DNA of 64,000 nt from Flaviflagellibacter sp963786225 (GCA_963786225.1 CAWAYQ010000029.1:94361-158360); one strand, 5' to 3'. Positions 8,455 through 17,499 are shown, counted from the stretch's first letter. Numbers and translations: made by a program. The notes: a model not told the origin generated them from the letters alone.

Positions 8455-8766
8455 GTCGGTCTCTCTTTCAGTCTGCTGTTGTCGGACACAACGCGATATG
8501 TCTTTCAAATTGCATGCCATCAATAATAAGACTGTATTTTCAATTACTTGGTTGTGTAGCCACTTGGCGCGCCTGATCAATATCTGTGCAATGCGCGCCC
8601 AAGTCGTCGCCACTTGACCAAATTTGAAGCCACGAAAGCTGGCGAGCGGCTTCCCTCGCGCGGCAAGCCTTCGCCGACGCCGCGCGCCATGCTTTGCTTT
8701 TTCGGAAGGTCGCTAGCGCCCCCTCAAGCCGGCTTGTGGTACCGACGTTCGCGGCCTGATCCTGAT
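8455..8766. promoter_or_regulatory. Promoter region of the ABC/amidohydrolase operon
   Basis: This 312-bp gap is AT-rich near 8500-8560. It contains an imperfect inverted repeat: ACTTGGCGCGC (8562-8572) and GCGCGCCCAAGT (8593-8604). The octamer GCCACTTG occurs twice, near 8559 and 8608. Such symmetric elements are plausible operators for one of the two GntR-type regulators encoded next door. No clear -35/-10 pair could be fixed. Confidence 0.3.
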
Positions 8767-9519
8767 TCAGATCGGAAGCGCAGGTTCTTTCACAGCAGCC
8801 GAACCGCCGATCTCACTCTTCAGCACACCGCACACCGTTTCGCCCGTGCGCAGCAGATGCCGACGCCAGACGAGCCTCGCCCGTTCCGGATCGCGGGTAT
8901 GGAACGCCGCCATCACAGCCTCATGTTCCTCGACGGACTCCTGCCAACGGAAGGGATCGAGGATCGCCATGTATCGCCCACGGCGCGCCCTGAGCATCAG
9001 GTTGGCGTGGGTCGCGATTAGTACAGGATTGCCGGAGACCCTTACGATCGTGTCGTGAATCGAGCTGTTCAGCTCGAAGTAGGGATCCTTCTCCCGGCGC
9101 TCGTAATGCGCACACATCCGCTCGTGCATGTCATCCAGCGCGGCGAGATCGGTGGCGCCAATGCGTGTAACGGCGAGCTCGGCAGCGAGGCTCTCGAGCC
9201 CCGCGATCACCTCGAACAGGTTCTGGGCTTCGGCTGGAGTGAACGACATGATGCGAGCTCCCTTGTTCTGGGAGATCTCGATGAGGCCTTCGACTTCCAG
9301 CAGCTTGAGCGCTTCGCGGAGCGGCGTCCGCGACACCTTGATCTGCTCGCACAAAGCCCGCTCGATGATGCGCCCGCCGGGCGGCACCTCGCCGCGAATG
9401 ATCATGTCCCGTAGCGTATTTGCGACCTGTCTGGCGAAAGGTATCCGGCGGGACAGCGCGGTCCGCGGACGCGGTGCGCTCGTGGTCACCGGCTTCGGCT
9501 CAGCGACCTGCTCCATCAT
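8767..9519 (-). CDS. GntR-family regulator (FadR/FCD subfamily)
   Basis: A 250-residue transcription regulator. The N-terminal winged helix carries the GntR core VSRTPLREALKLLEVEGLIEI; the C-terminal part is an all-helical FCD effector domain with the metal-binding pattern FELNSSIHDTIV and later EEHEAVMAAF. ATG 9519 and ATG 9516 are adjacent; GGAGG stands so close to 9519 that 9516 is the likelier initiator. It is encoded on the same strand as, and upstream of, the ABC/amidohydrolase operon and likely controls it. FCD regulators usually bind small carboxylic acids or metals. Confidence 0.88.
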   Translation of the reverse strand: MMEQVAEPKPVTTSAPRPRTALSRRIPFARQVANTLRDMIIRGEVPPGGRIIERALCEQIKVSRTPLREALKLLEVEGLIEISQNKGARIMSFTPAEAQNLFEVIAGLESLAAELAVTRIGATDLAALDDMHERMCAHYERREKDPYFELNSSIHDTIVRVSGNPVLIATHANLMLRARRGRYMAILDPFRWQESVEEHEAVMAAFHTRDPERARLVWRRHLLRTGETVCGVLKSEIGGSAAVKEPALPI

Positions 9520-9674
9520 CCCTCCGCTTCACAGCATCAACGTCCGTTGCAATCTAGCGTGACGCTAATGCATCGCAAAGCGCTGCTCAGAAACCCGGGC
9601 CGAGGAGAAGCCCAGGCGGTGTATCTCAAGCTCGCCGCAAGCACGCCGCGGGCGGATTGCTTCGGGCTACCAAC

Positions 9675-10349
9675 TCAGCGGGAATCGGACGACGCCTTCA
9701 ACCCCTCGATAACAGCCCTTGCTGTGCGAGCGTTGTGTTCTCGCAATCGGCTTCCGAACTCCTCGCCTTCCCGAGCGCGCAGGGACTCCATGATCCAGTG
9801 ATGTTCGGCGGATGACTCCTGCCAGCGCTTCGGATCGTAGTTCACCCGGTACCTCGCCCTCTGCAGCTTTCCGAACATGTCGGCGTAAACCTGCGTCAGC
9901 ACCTTGTTACCGGTGAGCGCAACGATCCGATTGTGAAATTCGGTGTTGAGGTCGAAATAGGTCATCAGATCGTTGTCGGCGTGGCAGGCATCCATCCCCC
10001 TGACGAGCCCTTCCAGGATCTGAAGATCGATGTTCGATACCCGTTCACAGACGAGCGGGCCGGCCATCAGTTCGAGAGCGCTCATTAGGTCGAAGGTTTC
10101 CGATATCCCTTCGAGGGAAATGTCGGCAATGACCGCGCCTTTGTGGGGGCGGATTTCGACCAAACCTTCGGCGGCGAGCAGTTTCAGGGCTTCCCGCAAA
10201 GGGGTGCGCGAAACGCCGAAAGCTTGCCCCAGGTCGGCTTCCGAAAGCCGATCCCCTGGCTGCAGCTCACAACGGATGATCATTTGCCGGAGCCGTTCCA
10301 GCACGCCGTCGTGAAGCGGTGCACGAGGGGGGGATTCCGGCCGATTCAT
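9675..10349 (-). CDS. GntR-family regulator (FadR/FCD subfamily), divergent from the second amidohydrolase operon
   Basis: A second FCD-type GntR protein, about 224 residues from ATG 10349 (preceded by AAAGGAAA). DNA-binding core: FGVSRTPLREALKLLAAEGLVEI. FCD ligand pattern: YFDLNTEFHNRIV, then SAEHHWIMESL. It is about as similar to the neighbouring GntR as family members generally are, so the two were probably acquired with their operons rather than copied locally. It faces the amidohydrolase-AMDase-TTT operon across a 208-bp AT-rich gap and is the obvious candidate for its control. Confidence 0.87.
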   Translation of the reverse strand: MNRPESPPRAPLHDGVLERLRQMIIRCELQPGDRLSEADLGQAFGVSRTPLREALKLLAAEGLVEIRPHKGAVIADISLEGISETFDLMSALELMAGPLVCERVSNIDLQILEGLVRGMDACHADNDLMTYFDLNTEFHNRIVALTGNKVLTQVYADMFGKLQRARYRVNYDPKRWQESSAEHHWIMESLRAREGEEFGSRLREHNARTARAVIEGLKASSDSR

Positions 10350-10557
10350 TGGGAGTTTCCTTTCCAAGCAAGCATGTTGTCGCCATCCGCGGAGGAAGGA
10401 TTTCGAGTAGAGCCGGTGAGCGAATTGCATTCATCAAATGCTCATTGAATGTGCAAATGGTGCATAGAATCCATTCATGAAAGATTGCATACAGATATTG
10501 CTTTTTGAATATCATTCGACGAGGCTATCTGGGTGAAGCGATCAAGAAAGATCCCGC
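10350..10557. promoter_or_regulatory. Divergent promoter region between gntR and amidohydrolase operon
   Basis: An AT-rich intergenic stretch. It holds the perfect short inverted repeat GCATT-N5-AATGC at 10427-10441 and several further TGCAT or GCATA half-sites up to about 10500 (for example around 10463 and 10487). Repeated half-sites of this kind in a divergent gap are typical of GntR operators. Promoter boxes are not certain. Confidence 0.35.
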
Positions 10558-12054
10558 GTGCGGTCCATCGCCATCAGGAATTGCCGGATTGCCCGGGGCA
10601 GGGAGGCGCTGGTCGGGGCGGAGCCGGTCGATGTCGTGATCGAGCGTGGCCGCATTGCGCACATTGCGGCGGGGGGCGAGGGTAGGGCGGCCGAGAGTTT
10701 CGATGGTGACGGCTGTCTTTTGACGCCGGGCATGATCAACGGCCATTTCCATTCCCACGAGCACTTCCAAAAGGGCCGATTTGACAGGCAGACGCTCGAA
10801 CTGTGGATGAACTTCGTCCGGCCCCCAAAGCCGGTGCAGCTGGACGCCCGCCAAGTCTATCTGCGTACCCTGGTCGGGGCGATCGAAGCCATCCGGTCCG
10901 GCACCACCACCGTCGTCGACGACGTCAATATCGGCGCCAACCTCGACCGCGAGCATCTCGCCGCCGTCCATCAGGCCTACGAGGACGTCGGCATTCGCGC
11001 GCTGGTTGGCGTCAGCATGATGGACCTGCCGTTCTTCGAAGCACTGCCCTTCGTCGAGGAGGAGTTCGAACCCGAACTTCTCGCCGACCTGCGCAAGATT
11101 CCGATTGCGAGCGCCGAGGATCTGCTCGCCCTGGCCGAGGAGCTTGCGCGCACACGGAATCCCAAAACCAACCGCGTCGGATTTATCGTCTCGCCATCGG
11201 CGCCTCAACGCTGTACCGACGGTTTCCTGACCGCGCTGCGCGCGATCGCGGACTCGCACGATTTGCCTGCGATGATCCATTGCCAGGAGACCCGGCTGCA
11301 GGTCGTGACGGCACTTTTGGACTCTGGCAAGACCCATATCCAAAGACTCGACGAGATAGGTTTCCTCAAGCGCGCTACGACAGTCATCCACGGCGTCTGG
11401 CTGACGCCGGACGAGATTTCTTTGCTGGCGCGGTCTGGTGCGACCGTACAGCATAATCCCTGGAGCAATCTGCGGCTCGCATCGGGCGTCGCGCCGGTTC
11501 GCGCGCTTATCGAGGCTGGCGTGAACGTCAGCATCGGGACCGATGGCTGCTCCTCGACCGACACCTGCAACATCCTCAATTCCGTGGGGCTCGCGGCGGC
11601 CCTGCAGTCGCTGCGAAGCGATTCGGGCGACTGGATCAGCGCACGCGAGGCGTTTCGGGCGGCAACTATCGGCGGGGCGGCGGCGCTGGGGCGCGACGGG
11701 GAACTCGGTACCATCGAGGTAGGCGCGCTCGCCGACCTCGTTCTGTACAGACTCGACTCGGTGTCCTTCACCCCGCAGGGCGATCTGATTCAGCAACTCG
11801 TCTATGCCGAGCGTGGCGCCTCGATCCACGCCGCATTTGTGGAGGGTCGCCCGATCTTTTCCGGCGGTCGCTTTACCGGGATCGACGAAACGGCGATCGT
11901 CGCTGAGATTACTCGTGAATTCGAGCGGCTGCGGCCGCTCTATGACGAGGCCGAAAAATCGGCCGCCCGCATGGTTCCGGCGCTACGGCGAATCCAGTCG
12001 CGGTGCGCCTGCCATCCCATCAGCGAAGACACGTTTCAAGCGAGGTTCATGTGA
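10558..12054 (+). CDS. Amidohydrolase (TRZ/ATZ or cytosine-deaminase-like)
   Basis: A 498-residue enzyme starting at GTG 10558. Metal-site motifs: GHFHSHEH (HxH), MIHCQE, VIHGVWLTPDE and SIGTDGCSSTD. The C-terminal small domain includes GTIEVGALADLVLY. The motifs differ from those of the other amidohydrolase in this cluster, and the substrates are probably different. It is the first gene of a tight plus-strand operon: its stop overlaps the GTG of the next gene (GTGA), followed by TctB, TctA and TctC. The context suggests hydrolysis of a nitrogen-containing acid brought in by the TTT system. Confidence 0.85.
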   Translation: MRSIAIRNCRIARGREALVGAEPVDVVIERGRIAHIAAGGEGRAAESFDGDGCLLTPGMINGHFHSHEHFQKGRFDRQTLELWMNFVRPPKPVQLDARQVYLRTLVGAIEAIRSGTTTVVDDVNIGANLDREHLAAVHQAYEDVGIRALVGVSMMDLPFFEALPFVEEEFEPELLADLRKIPIASAEDLLALAEELARTRNPKTNRVGFIVSPSAPQRCTDGFLTALRAIADSHDLPAMIHCQETRLQVVTALLDSGKTHIQRLDEIGFLKRATTVIHGVWLTPDEISLLARSGATVQHNPWSNLRLASGVAPVRALIEAGVNVSIGTDGCSSTDTCNILNSVGLAAALQSLRSDSGDWISAREAFRAATIGGAAALGRDGELGTIEVGALADLVLYRLDSVSFTPQGDLIQQLVYAERGASIHAAFVEGRPIFSGGRFTGIDETAIVAEITREFERLRPLYDEAEKSAARMVPALRRIQSRCACHPISEDTFQARFM

Positions 12055-12815
12055 GCAGGGCAAGCAAGGCAGGCATTCGTCTGGGCATGTTGACGCCGTC
12101 CTCCAACACGGTGCTCGAGCCGGTCACGGTCGACATGATCGCGAATCTGACGGATGTCAGTGCGCACTTCTCACGCTTCCGGGTGACCCAGATCGGGCTT
12201 TCGGAAAGCGATCTCGACCAGTTCTCGAACACCGCGATCGTGCGCGCCGCCGAACTTCTCGCCGATGCGAATGTCAACGTGATTGCCTGGAACGGAACTT
12301 CCGCAAGTTGGCTCGGGTTCGACCGCGACGAACAGCTCTGCGAGGAAATCCAGGCCGCGACCGGCATCCCCGCCTGCACGTCGGTGCTTGCGTTTCGGGA
12401 AATCTTTACCCGGGCGGGCGTGCGCAACGTTGGTCTCGTGACGCCTTATGTGGATGATGTGCAGAACCGCATCATGAGCAATTGGGCGCGCGCCGGGTTT
12501 GCCTGCAGCGCGGAACGTCATCTTGGTCTCAGCAACAATTTCTCGTTTGCCGAAGTCAGCGAAGGAACGATCGCGAACATGGTTCGCGATGTCGCCCGGG
12601 AAGGCTGCGATGCAGCCGCGATCGTGTGTACTAATCTCTATGGAGCGTCGATTGCGCCGCAGCTTGAGAGGGAGCTTGGCATGCCGATTTACGATTCCAT
12701 TTCGGTCACTCTCTGGAAAAGCCTCGCGGTTGCGGGATTTGAAATGGAGGGGCTGGCTCCGTGGGGTCAATTGTTTAGCGATCCCGTTCTCAACGGGGCA
12801 ACGCAAGACGCATAG
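12051..12815 (+). CDS. Arylmalonate-decarboxylase / maleate-isomerase-like protein
   Basis: A 254-residue member of the Asp/Glu racemase superfamily. It begins with the maleate-isomerase-like GMLTPSSNTVLEP and has WNGTSASWLGFDRD and VCTNLYGASIAPQLERELG. The second-half cysteine is present (VCTNLYG), while the first-half position lacks a cysteine (WNGTSAS). A single late cysteine is the pattern of arylmalonate decarboxylase, whereas maleate isomerase and racemases use two. The expected product is thus an isomerase or cofactor-free decarboxylase acting on a malonate- or maleate-like acid. Start GTG 12051 overlaps the amidohydrolase stop. The neighbouring TTT genes would import a di- or tricarboxylate. 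Confidence 0.75.
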   Translation: MSRASKAGIRLGMLTPSSNTVLEPVTVDMIANLTDVSAHFSRFRVTQIGLSESDLDQFSNTAIVRAAELLADANVNVIAWNGTSASWLGFDRDEQLCEEIQAATGIPACTSVLAFREIFTRAGVRNVGLVTPYVDDVQNRIMSNWARAGFACSAERHLGLSNNFSFAEVSEGTIANMVRDVAREGCDAAAIVCTNLYGASIAPQLERELGMPIYDSISVTLWKSLAVAGFEMEGLAPWGQLFSDPVLNGATQDA

Positions 12816-12832
12816 CGTAAGGACGAAATAAC

Positions 12833-13306
12833 ATGCAAACCGCGAAACTCAGGGACAGTGGACTAGCCGCCATCGGCGTCGCAATCGGCGCAGGAGCGCT
12901 TCTGCTGGTACCCTATCAAATTCCGGGCGGTTCGTTGGGCGACATTTCAGAACCCGCATCCTCGGCGTTCTTTCCGATCGTCGTCTCCAGCATGCTGGTC
13001 GTGTGCTGCCTGATCCTGCTGGTCGGGACTTTGCTGAGACCGCTTGGTGATGACGAGGCAGCCACCGAGCCGCTGATCACCTGGAATTACCTGCAGGGCG
13101 CGGCGGTGCTCACGGGATACGTCTTCCTGGTGTCCTGGATCGGAATGCTGATCGCGACCGGGCTGATGATCGCGACGCTGTCTTACGCCTTCGGATACCG
13201 CAACTGGCCGTTTCTGATCGGCACCGCGGTCCTGGTGCCGCTCAGCATCTGGTTCGTGTTCCGCAAGCTCCTCTACATCGTGTTTCCGGCAGGGATGCTG
13301 TTCTGA
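12833..13306 (+). CDS. tctB: TTT system 1, small membrane subunit TctB
   Basis: A 157-residue inner-membrane protein with about four hydrophobic segments, the normal design of TctB. It has the typical opening RDSGLAAIGVAIGAGALL and the SSAFFPIVVSSML turn. AAGGACG precedes ATG 12833. Its stop overlaps the tctA start by one base (TGATG). TctB helps the large TctA subunit form a sodium- or proton-driven importer fed by a periplasmic TctC receptor. Confidence 0.88.
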   Translation: MQTAKLRDSGLAAIGVAIGAGALLLVPYQIPGGSLGDISEPASSAFFPIVVSSMLVVCCLILLVGTLLRPLGDDEAATEPLITWNYLQGAAVLTGYVFLVSWIGMLIATGLMIATLSYAFGYRNWPFLIGTAVLVPLSIWFVFRKLLYIVFPAGMLF

Positions 13307-14817
13307 TGTTCGACAATATTCTCCAAGGCTTTCTGATGATGGCCAACTTCGGCACGCTTGCCGCAGCGGCCGTCGGCGTCATCGCCGGCATCATTACAGG
13401 CGCCATACCCGGCCTTACAGCGACCATGGCCATGGCCGTCCTTGTACCATTTACCTTCTTCGTATCGCCGATCATCGGCATCCCGTTCCTGCTCGGCGTC
13501 TTCAAGGGCGCGATCTACGGCGGCTCGATCCCGGCGATCACGATCAACACGCCCGGGACCGCGGCGGCCGCCGCGACGACGATCGACGGGCACGCCCTGG
13601 CGAAGAAGGGCGAGACGCGGCGCGCTCTCGAAATGGCTCTGTATGCCTGCGTGTTTGGCGATCTGTTCTCTACGATCATCCTCATCTTCGCCGCACAAAT
13701 GCTGGCGCAGGTGGCGATGACGTTCTCGTCGCCCGAATTCGCAATGTTGCTTCTGTTCTCGCTGACCATGGTCGCCGCGGTCGGCGGAAAGAGCATGATC
13801 AGGGGATTGATCAGCGCGGTCGCCGGCGGCCTCATCGGCATGATCGGTCTTGATCCGATGTCGGGCGCCTCACGCTTCACGTTCGGCGTGCCCGATCTGA
13901 TGGGCGGGATTTCTCTCATTCCGCTTCTGATCGGCCTTTTTGCTCTTTCGGAGGTTCTGCTGCAGCTCGAACGCCGTCAGACAACCATCGCGCCGACCGA
14001 CGGCAATGGTGGACCGGCCTTGCCGCTCCGCGAGTTTTTCAGCCATTGGCGCATGCTGCTACGCTCGTCCAGCATTGGAACATTCTTCGGCGTTCTGCCG
14101 GGAATGGGCGCCGAGATCGCATGCTGGATTTCTTACGGCATTGCCAGCAAACGCTCGAAGAAGCCGAAGGAGTACGGCAAGGGGTCCATCGAGGGGGTGG
14201 GCGCTGCGGAATCAGCCGCCAATGCGTCCTGCCCGGCCGACCTCATTCCGATGCTGGCGTTCGCGATTCCCGGCGACACCGTCACCGCAGTTCTGCTCGG
14301 GGCTTTCATGGCCCACAACATCAACCCCGGACCGCTTCTGTTCGAGCAGCACGGCCCTCTGGTCTACAGCCTGTTCGCTGTGCTGATCGTCTCGAATCTC
14401 ATGCTGCTGGTGTTCGGCCGCATCGCGATCCGATGGCTGCGTAATATCGGCATGGTGCCAAACGGACTGCTGCTGCCGGCGGTCACGGCGCTTTGCTTCG
14501 CGGGCTCGTTCGCTGTGAGTTCGAGCTATTTCGACATGTTCATTACGCTCATTGGCGGCGTGGTCGGCGTCGTCATGCGCAAGCTCGACGTTCCAACGGC
14601 GCCGCTCGTGATCAGCCTGCTACTAGCCCCGAGCCTTGAGCAGAACATCCGCCAGTCGCTCGCCTTCTCAGACGGCAGCCTCGACATTTTTGTAACGCGG
14701 CCGATCGCGGCCGGCCTGCTGCTGCTCACCGTTCTGAGCATTGCGGGTTTCGCCTGGTCGCGGATGCGGCCCGGAAGGACGAACGACTTGGAACCAACAG
14801 TGCAACCACGGGGGTAA
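13306..14817 (+). CDS. tctA: TTT system 1, large membrane subunit TctA
   Basis: A 503-residue permease with about 10-12 hydrophobic segments. Both family signature blocks are there: AGIITGAIPGLTATMAMAV near the N terminus and GVLPGMGAEIACWISYGIA in the middle, followed by GVGAAESAANA. This is the channel of the tripartite transporter. It is translationally coupled to TctB and followed after 6 bp by tctC. Its sequence differs clearly from the two other TctA proteins of the window, so the three systems are separate lineages rather than local duplicates. Confidence 0.92.
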   Translation: MFDNILQGFLMMANFGTLAAAAVGVIAGIITGAIPGLTATMAMAVLVPFTFFVSPIIGIPFLLGVFKGAIYGGSIPAITINTPGTAAAAATTIDGHALAKKGETRRALEMALYACVFGDLFSTIILIFAAQMLAQVAMTFSSPEFAMLLLFSLTMVAAVGGKSMIRGLISAVAGGLIGMIGLDPMSGASRFTFGVPDLMGGISLIPLLIGLFALSEVLLQLERRQTTIAPTDGNGGPALPLREFFSHWRMLLRSSSIGTFFGVLPGMGAEIACWISYGIASKRSKKPKEYGKGSIEGVGAAESAANASCPADLIPMLAFAIPGDTVTAVLLGAFMAHNINPGPLLFEQHGPLVYSLFAVLIVSNLMLLVFGRIAIRWLRNIGMVPNGLLLPAVTALCFAGSFAVSSSYFDMFITLIGGVVGVVMRKLDVPTAPLVISLLLAPSLEQNIRQSLAFSDGSLDIFVTRPIAAGLLLLTVLSIAGFAWSRMRPGRTNDLEPTVQPRG

Positions 14818-14823
14818 CACAGA

Positions 14824-15768
14824 ATGAGAAAATTGTTTATAGGCGCGTTCGCAGCCGTCCTCATGACAGGCGCGGCGGCGGCACAAGGCTTTCCCGACAA
14901 ACCCGTTCGGCTCGTCACTCCGTATGCGCCGGGCGGCTCGCATTCGCTTCATGCCGGCGTAATTACATCGCTCGCCGAAGCTCATCTCGGCCAGCCCTTG
15001 ATCTCGGTGATGCGCCCCGGCGGCGGCGGCGCGGTTGCCGCGTCCGAGATCGCTGCCGGACCGGCCGACGGATATGTGCTGCTGTTCGGCGATCCGACTA
15101 TCAACTCCTTGCGACCGCAGATCGAGGCTCTTAGCTACAAAATCGAAGATTTCGTCCCGATCGCACGCATCAATTATAGCCCTGCGGTGTTCATCGTCGG
15201 TGCCGACGCGCCGTTCAACGATCTGAAGGGTATGGTCGAATACGCCAGGGCCAACCCCAACAAGCTCGTCTACAGCTCGGACAACGTGAACGGCTTCACT
15301 TATGTCGCTTTTGAGCTTCTCAAGAAGTCGAGCGGCACGGAAATGAAGGGCATCCAGTTCGGCGGCGGCGGGCCCGCCATCGCTCAGCTCATAGGCGGCC
15401 ATACGATGGCCTATGCGGGTGATCCGGCGCTGGTCGTCGACCACATAACGTCCCGCAAGGTGAAAGCGATCTGCGTGACCGATATCCAGCGTCATCCGAC
15501 TGTTCCCGATGTTCCGACCTGCAAGGAAGCAGGACAGGACGTGGTCTGGCAGTTCTGGCGCGGCATTCTCGTGAAGAAGGACACCCCACAGGAAGCCATC
15601 GACAAGCTTCGCGATGCGTTCAAGAAGATCGCGGAAGATGAGGGCTTCAAGAAGCTGATCGCCTCCATCCGCTCCAGCGTGAACTACCTGGACGGCCCCG
15701 AATTTGCCACGGTGCTTCAGCGCGAACAGGCCGACCTCAAGGCGATGGCCAGCAATCTGAAGCAATAG
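14824..15768 (+). CDS. tctC: TTT system 1, periplasmic receptor TctC (Bug family)
   Basis: A 314-residue binding protein with a Sec signal peptide (MRKLFIGAFAAVLMTGAAAAQ). Family motifs: VRLVTPYAPGGSHS, DGYVLLFGDPTINS and a late VPDVPTCKEAG. The phosphate-loop-like PGG that binds a carboxylate is kept. The order here is B-A-C, with the receptor last. Bug proteins bind carboxylates of many kinds; the ligand is probably the substrate, or an acid derivative, of the amidohydrolase and AMDase-like enzyme encoded upstream. Confidence 0.9.
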   Translation: MRKLFIGAFAAVLMTGAAAAQGFPDKPVRLVTPYAPGGSHSLHAGVITSLAEAHLGQPLISVMRPGGGGAVAASEIAAGPADGYVLLFGDPTINSLRPQIEALSYKIEDFVPIARINYSPAVFIVGADAPFNDLKGMVEYARANPNKLVYSSDNVNGFTYVAFELLKKSSGTEMKGIQFGGGGPAIAQLIGGHTMAYAGDPALVVDHITSRKVKAICVTDIQRHPTVPDVPTCKEAGQDVVWQFWRGILVKKDTPQEAIDKLRDAFKKIAEDEGFKKLIASIRSSVNYLDGPEFATVLQREQADLKAMASNLKQ

Positions 15769-15904
15769 CCGGAACCGCGCAGAACGGACGTCCGCCCAAT
15801 TCCCCGGAAGGAACGGGCGGATGTTCTTACCGGTCGCAAGCGGCGCAATCCTCGGAAACGCACAACAGCTGTCTGGCTGGACGTGTCGTTCTCGTCGCCA
15901 AACG

Positions 15905-16039
15905 CTGTTCGATCCGCTTGAGGAGGGGCAAACCGCGACCGTAACCTTGTCCTATGCGGCAACGGACGGCAATGGCGGCACGGTGCAGTCGACGTTCACA
16001 CTGACGGTTCAAGGCGCCGCTGACGAGTTACACCGATGA
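15905..16039 (+). pseudogene. Fragment of a VCBS/cadherin-like repeat protein
   Basis: A short frame reads FDPLEEGQTATVTLSYAA, then TDGNGGTVQSTFTLTVQG. This is the end of one VCBS-type beta-sandwich repeat as found in giant surface adhesins of proteobacteria. No start, no export signal and no further repeats are present, so it is debris of a much larger gene. It lies immediately before the right-hand copy of the tRNA-derived repeat. The rest of the gap from 15769 shows nothing else I can support. Confidence 0.55.
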
Positions 16040-16134
16040 TTGTCGGTACGAATGGTGGCGCCGTCCCAATGCCGTCCCAACGCGATTTTCGAGGTGGTTT
16101 GGCCGGTCCCTTCACTCTGAGCGGGGAGCTTAGC

Positions 16135-16220
16135 CCTTCGGTTTACAAAACCGCTGCTCTACCGCTGAGCTAAACCGGCAACGAGCGCCGGGATACCCGT
16201 CCTCAGAGTCGAATTCAAGG
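16135..16220. repeat. 86-bp direct repeat, copy 2 (partial tRNA-Thr)
   Basis: This is the second copy of the block at 3064-3149. It holds the tRNA from the anticodon stem to the 5' end and the upstream flank, but the 3' half (T-arm, acceptor 3' strand, CCA) is missing and is replaced by unrelated sequence (GGGGAGCTTAGCCCTTCG). It cannot encode a working tRNA. The three differences from copy 1 all lie in the flank, none in the tRNA part. Confidence 0.85.
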
Positions 16221-17183
16221 GCGGTATGCCACCGCTGGACTCGCCCGACTGATCCCGTGCCAAAGCGTCCGCGCAGCAACGAGCAGCACGAAAGCGTTGG
16301 CGGCCGTGAAGAGGATGGGCGCCAGCGTCGCGGCCGCTCCGCTGTCTCCGCGTTCCATCATGCGCAACGGCGCAAGCGCGAGAGCTGTCGCGCCGAACGT
16401 GAACGCCCAGTAACTGGGACCAAACGGCTGCTGCCTGAGCCAACCCGAAAGGCGAATAAGAACGAGCGCCTGCAGTAACCCGTAGCCCAAGAGGGCGTGT
16501 GAGAGCATATCGGGCGGTCCCTGCGAGATCCCCATATAGGCCATGGCGCCGACTGCCGGCGGAGCCAATTGGATTCCGAACGTCGGTCGGAGGGCGGCTG
16601 CCATTTGGGGCCCGGTCAGCAACTGGTGCAAGAGAACGGACTCGATCGCCAGCCAGGAGAACAGACCTCCGCCGAAGGCAAGTTGACCCCAATCCGCATA
16701 ACCAAACGATGCGAGCGTGTTTGCCGTCGCGAACCCCCCGGCCACGGCTGGCAAATAAAGTACGGGCGTCGTCGTCGCCGGATCGCGATCGCCTTGCCAA
16801 AGCCCGCCAATTAGCCAGATGCCGAACAGGAGCGTGAAGCTTGCCCCGAGAGAAAACAGGCAGATTGCCAAAGTTCGCGAATAGGGCAGCGCGCCACCCG
16901 CAATCAGCAGGGTTGCCACGCCGATCAGGCCAATGAAGCAGCTCTGCACAGGGTGAGCGAGCTCGGCGAGGGCGTCTTGCCGAGCCAGGAGCCACTTGAG
17001 ACCGAACAGGACGACCAAAACCGCCCAGACCAGCGAAGCCGCGAGCATCAACATCTCGCCAATCACGGAGGGGAGCAGCCAGACCGCGTGAGCGGCGCGC
17101 CAAGCACCTCCGAGGCCGGCAAGGCCCAGAACCATCCCGAAATACGACGCCGGAACACCGGATGCCAACGCTCGGAGGTTCAT
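16215..17183 (-). CDS. SLAC1/TehA-family membrane channel
   Basis: A 322-residue protein with about ten hydrophobic segments, the length and design of SLAC1/TehA (tellurite-resistance/dicarboxylate transporter) proteins. Typical patterns are VPASYFGMVLGLAGLGGAWR at the N terminus and APPAVGAMAYMGI in the middle. ATG 17183, with AGAGG upstream, is preferred over TTG 17189. Its 3' end runs 6 bp into the right copy of the tRNA repeat, so the last residues may have been shaped by the recombination that made the repeat. Family members pass small anions or dicarboxylates, or raise tolerance to tellurite. Confidence 0.85.
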   Translation of the reverse strand: MNLRALASGVPASYFGMVLGLAGLGGAWRAAHAVWLLPSVIGEMLMLAASLVWAVLVVLFGLKWLLARQDALAELAHPVQSCFIGLIGVATLLIAGGALPYSRTLAICLFSLGASFTLLFGIWLIGGLWQGDRDPATTTPVLYLPAVAGGFATANTLASFGYADWGQLAFGGGLFSWLAIESVLLHQLLTGPQMAAALRPTFGIQLAPPAVGAMAYMGISQGPPDMLSHALLGYGLLQALVLIRLSGWLRQQPFGPSYWAFTFGATALALAPLRMMERGDSGAAATLAPILFTAANAFVLLVAARTLWHGISRASPAVAYRP

Positions 17184-17287
17184 TTGCAAGGCACCTCTTT
17201 GAAGCCAGGCTCCTTCTTTAGGCGCCCACGGCCCCCGACTGCACCGCGGCTAAGGGGCCGGATTGTTCCCGAAGCCGCGGTGCAGGG

Positions 17288-17328
17288 CAAAAAGAAGCCC
17301 CGCCAGGGAGGGGCGACGGGGCTTCTCT
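17288..17328 (-). terminator. Intrinsic terminator, minus strand
   Basis: A perfect 10-bp stem (AGAAGCCCCG at 17293-17302 with CGGGGCTTCT at 17317-17326) is followed on the minus strand by a run of T. No protein gene ends here on that strand; the only thing just upstream is the RNA-like element at 17337-17437. Confidence 0.75.
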
Positions 17329-17336
17329 TCGGAACC

Positions 17337-17437
17337 GAGCAACTACTTCGGGGGACGAGTATTGCTCTGAAGCAAAGGTCGGCCTGGCACTGGCCGCCTG
17401 AAATTATCCGTGGGTTTGAGTTATGTAACCAAAACCG
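17337..17437 (-). ncRNA. Possible small RNA, copy A of a 101-nt repeated element
   Basis: Read on the minus strand this 101-nt stretch begins CGGTTTTGGTTA and ends TTGCTC. It is about 70% identical to 20563-20663 (plus strand), with conserved islands CGGTTTTGGTTA, ATTTCAGGC, CAGAGCAA, CCGAAGT and TTGCTC. It lies directly before a strong intrinsic terminator on the same strand, with no supported protein gene in between, as expected of a small RNA. I cannot match it to a named family. Confidence 0.4.
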
Positions 17438-17499
17438 TGTTCTCCTATGCACTCCGCGCCACGAAAGGCCGTGTGCGCAGATTTCGCACCGCCCTGGAC

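Noticed and set aside
10525..11829. 434-codon open frame on the minus strand
   Set aside because: Antisense to the amidohydrolase with complete metal motifs; no family likeness.
16135..16190. Second tRNA-Thr gene
   Set aside because: Only the 5' half is there; T-arm, acceptor 3' strand and CCA are absent, so it was listed as a repeat instead.
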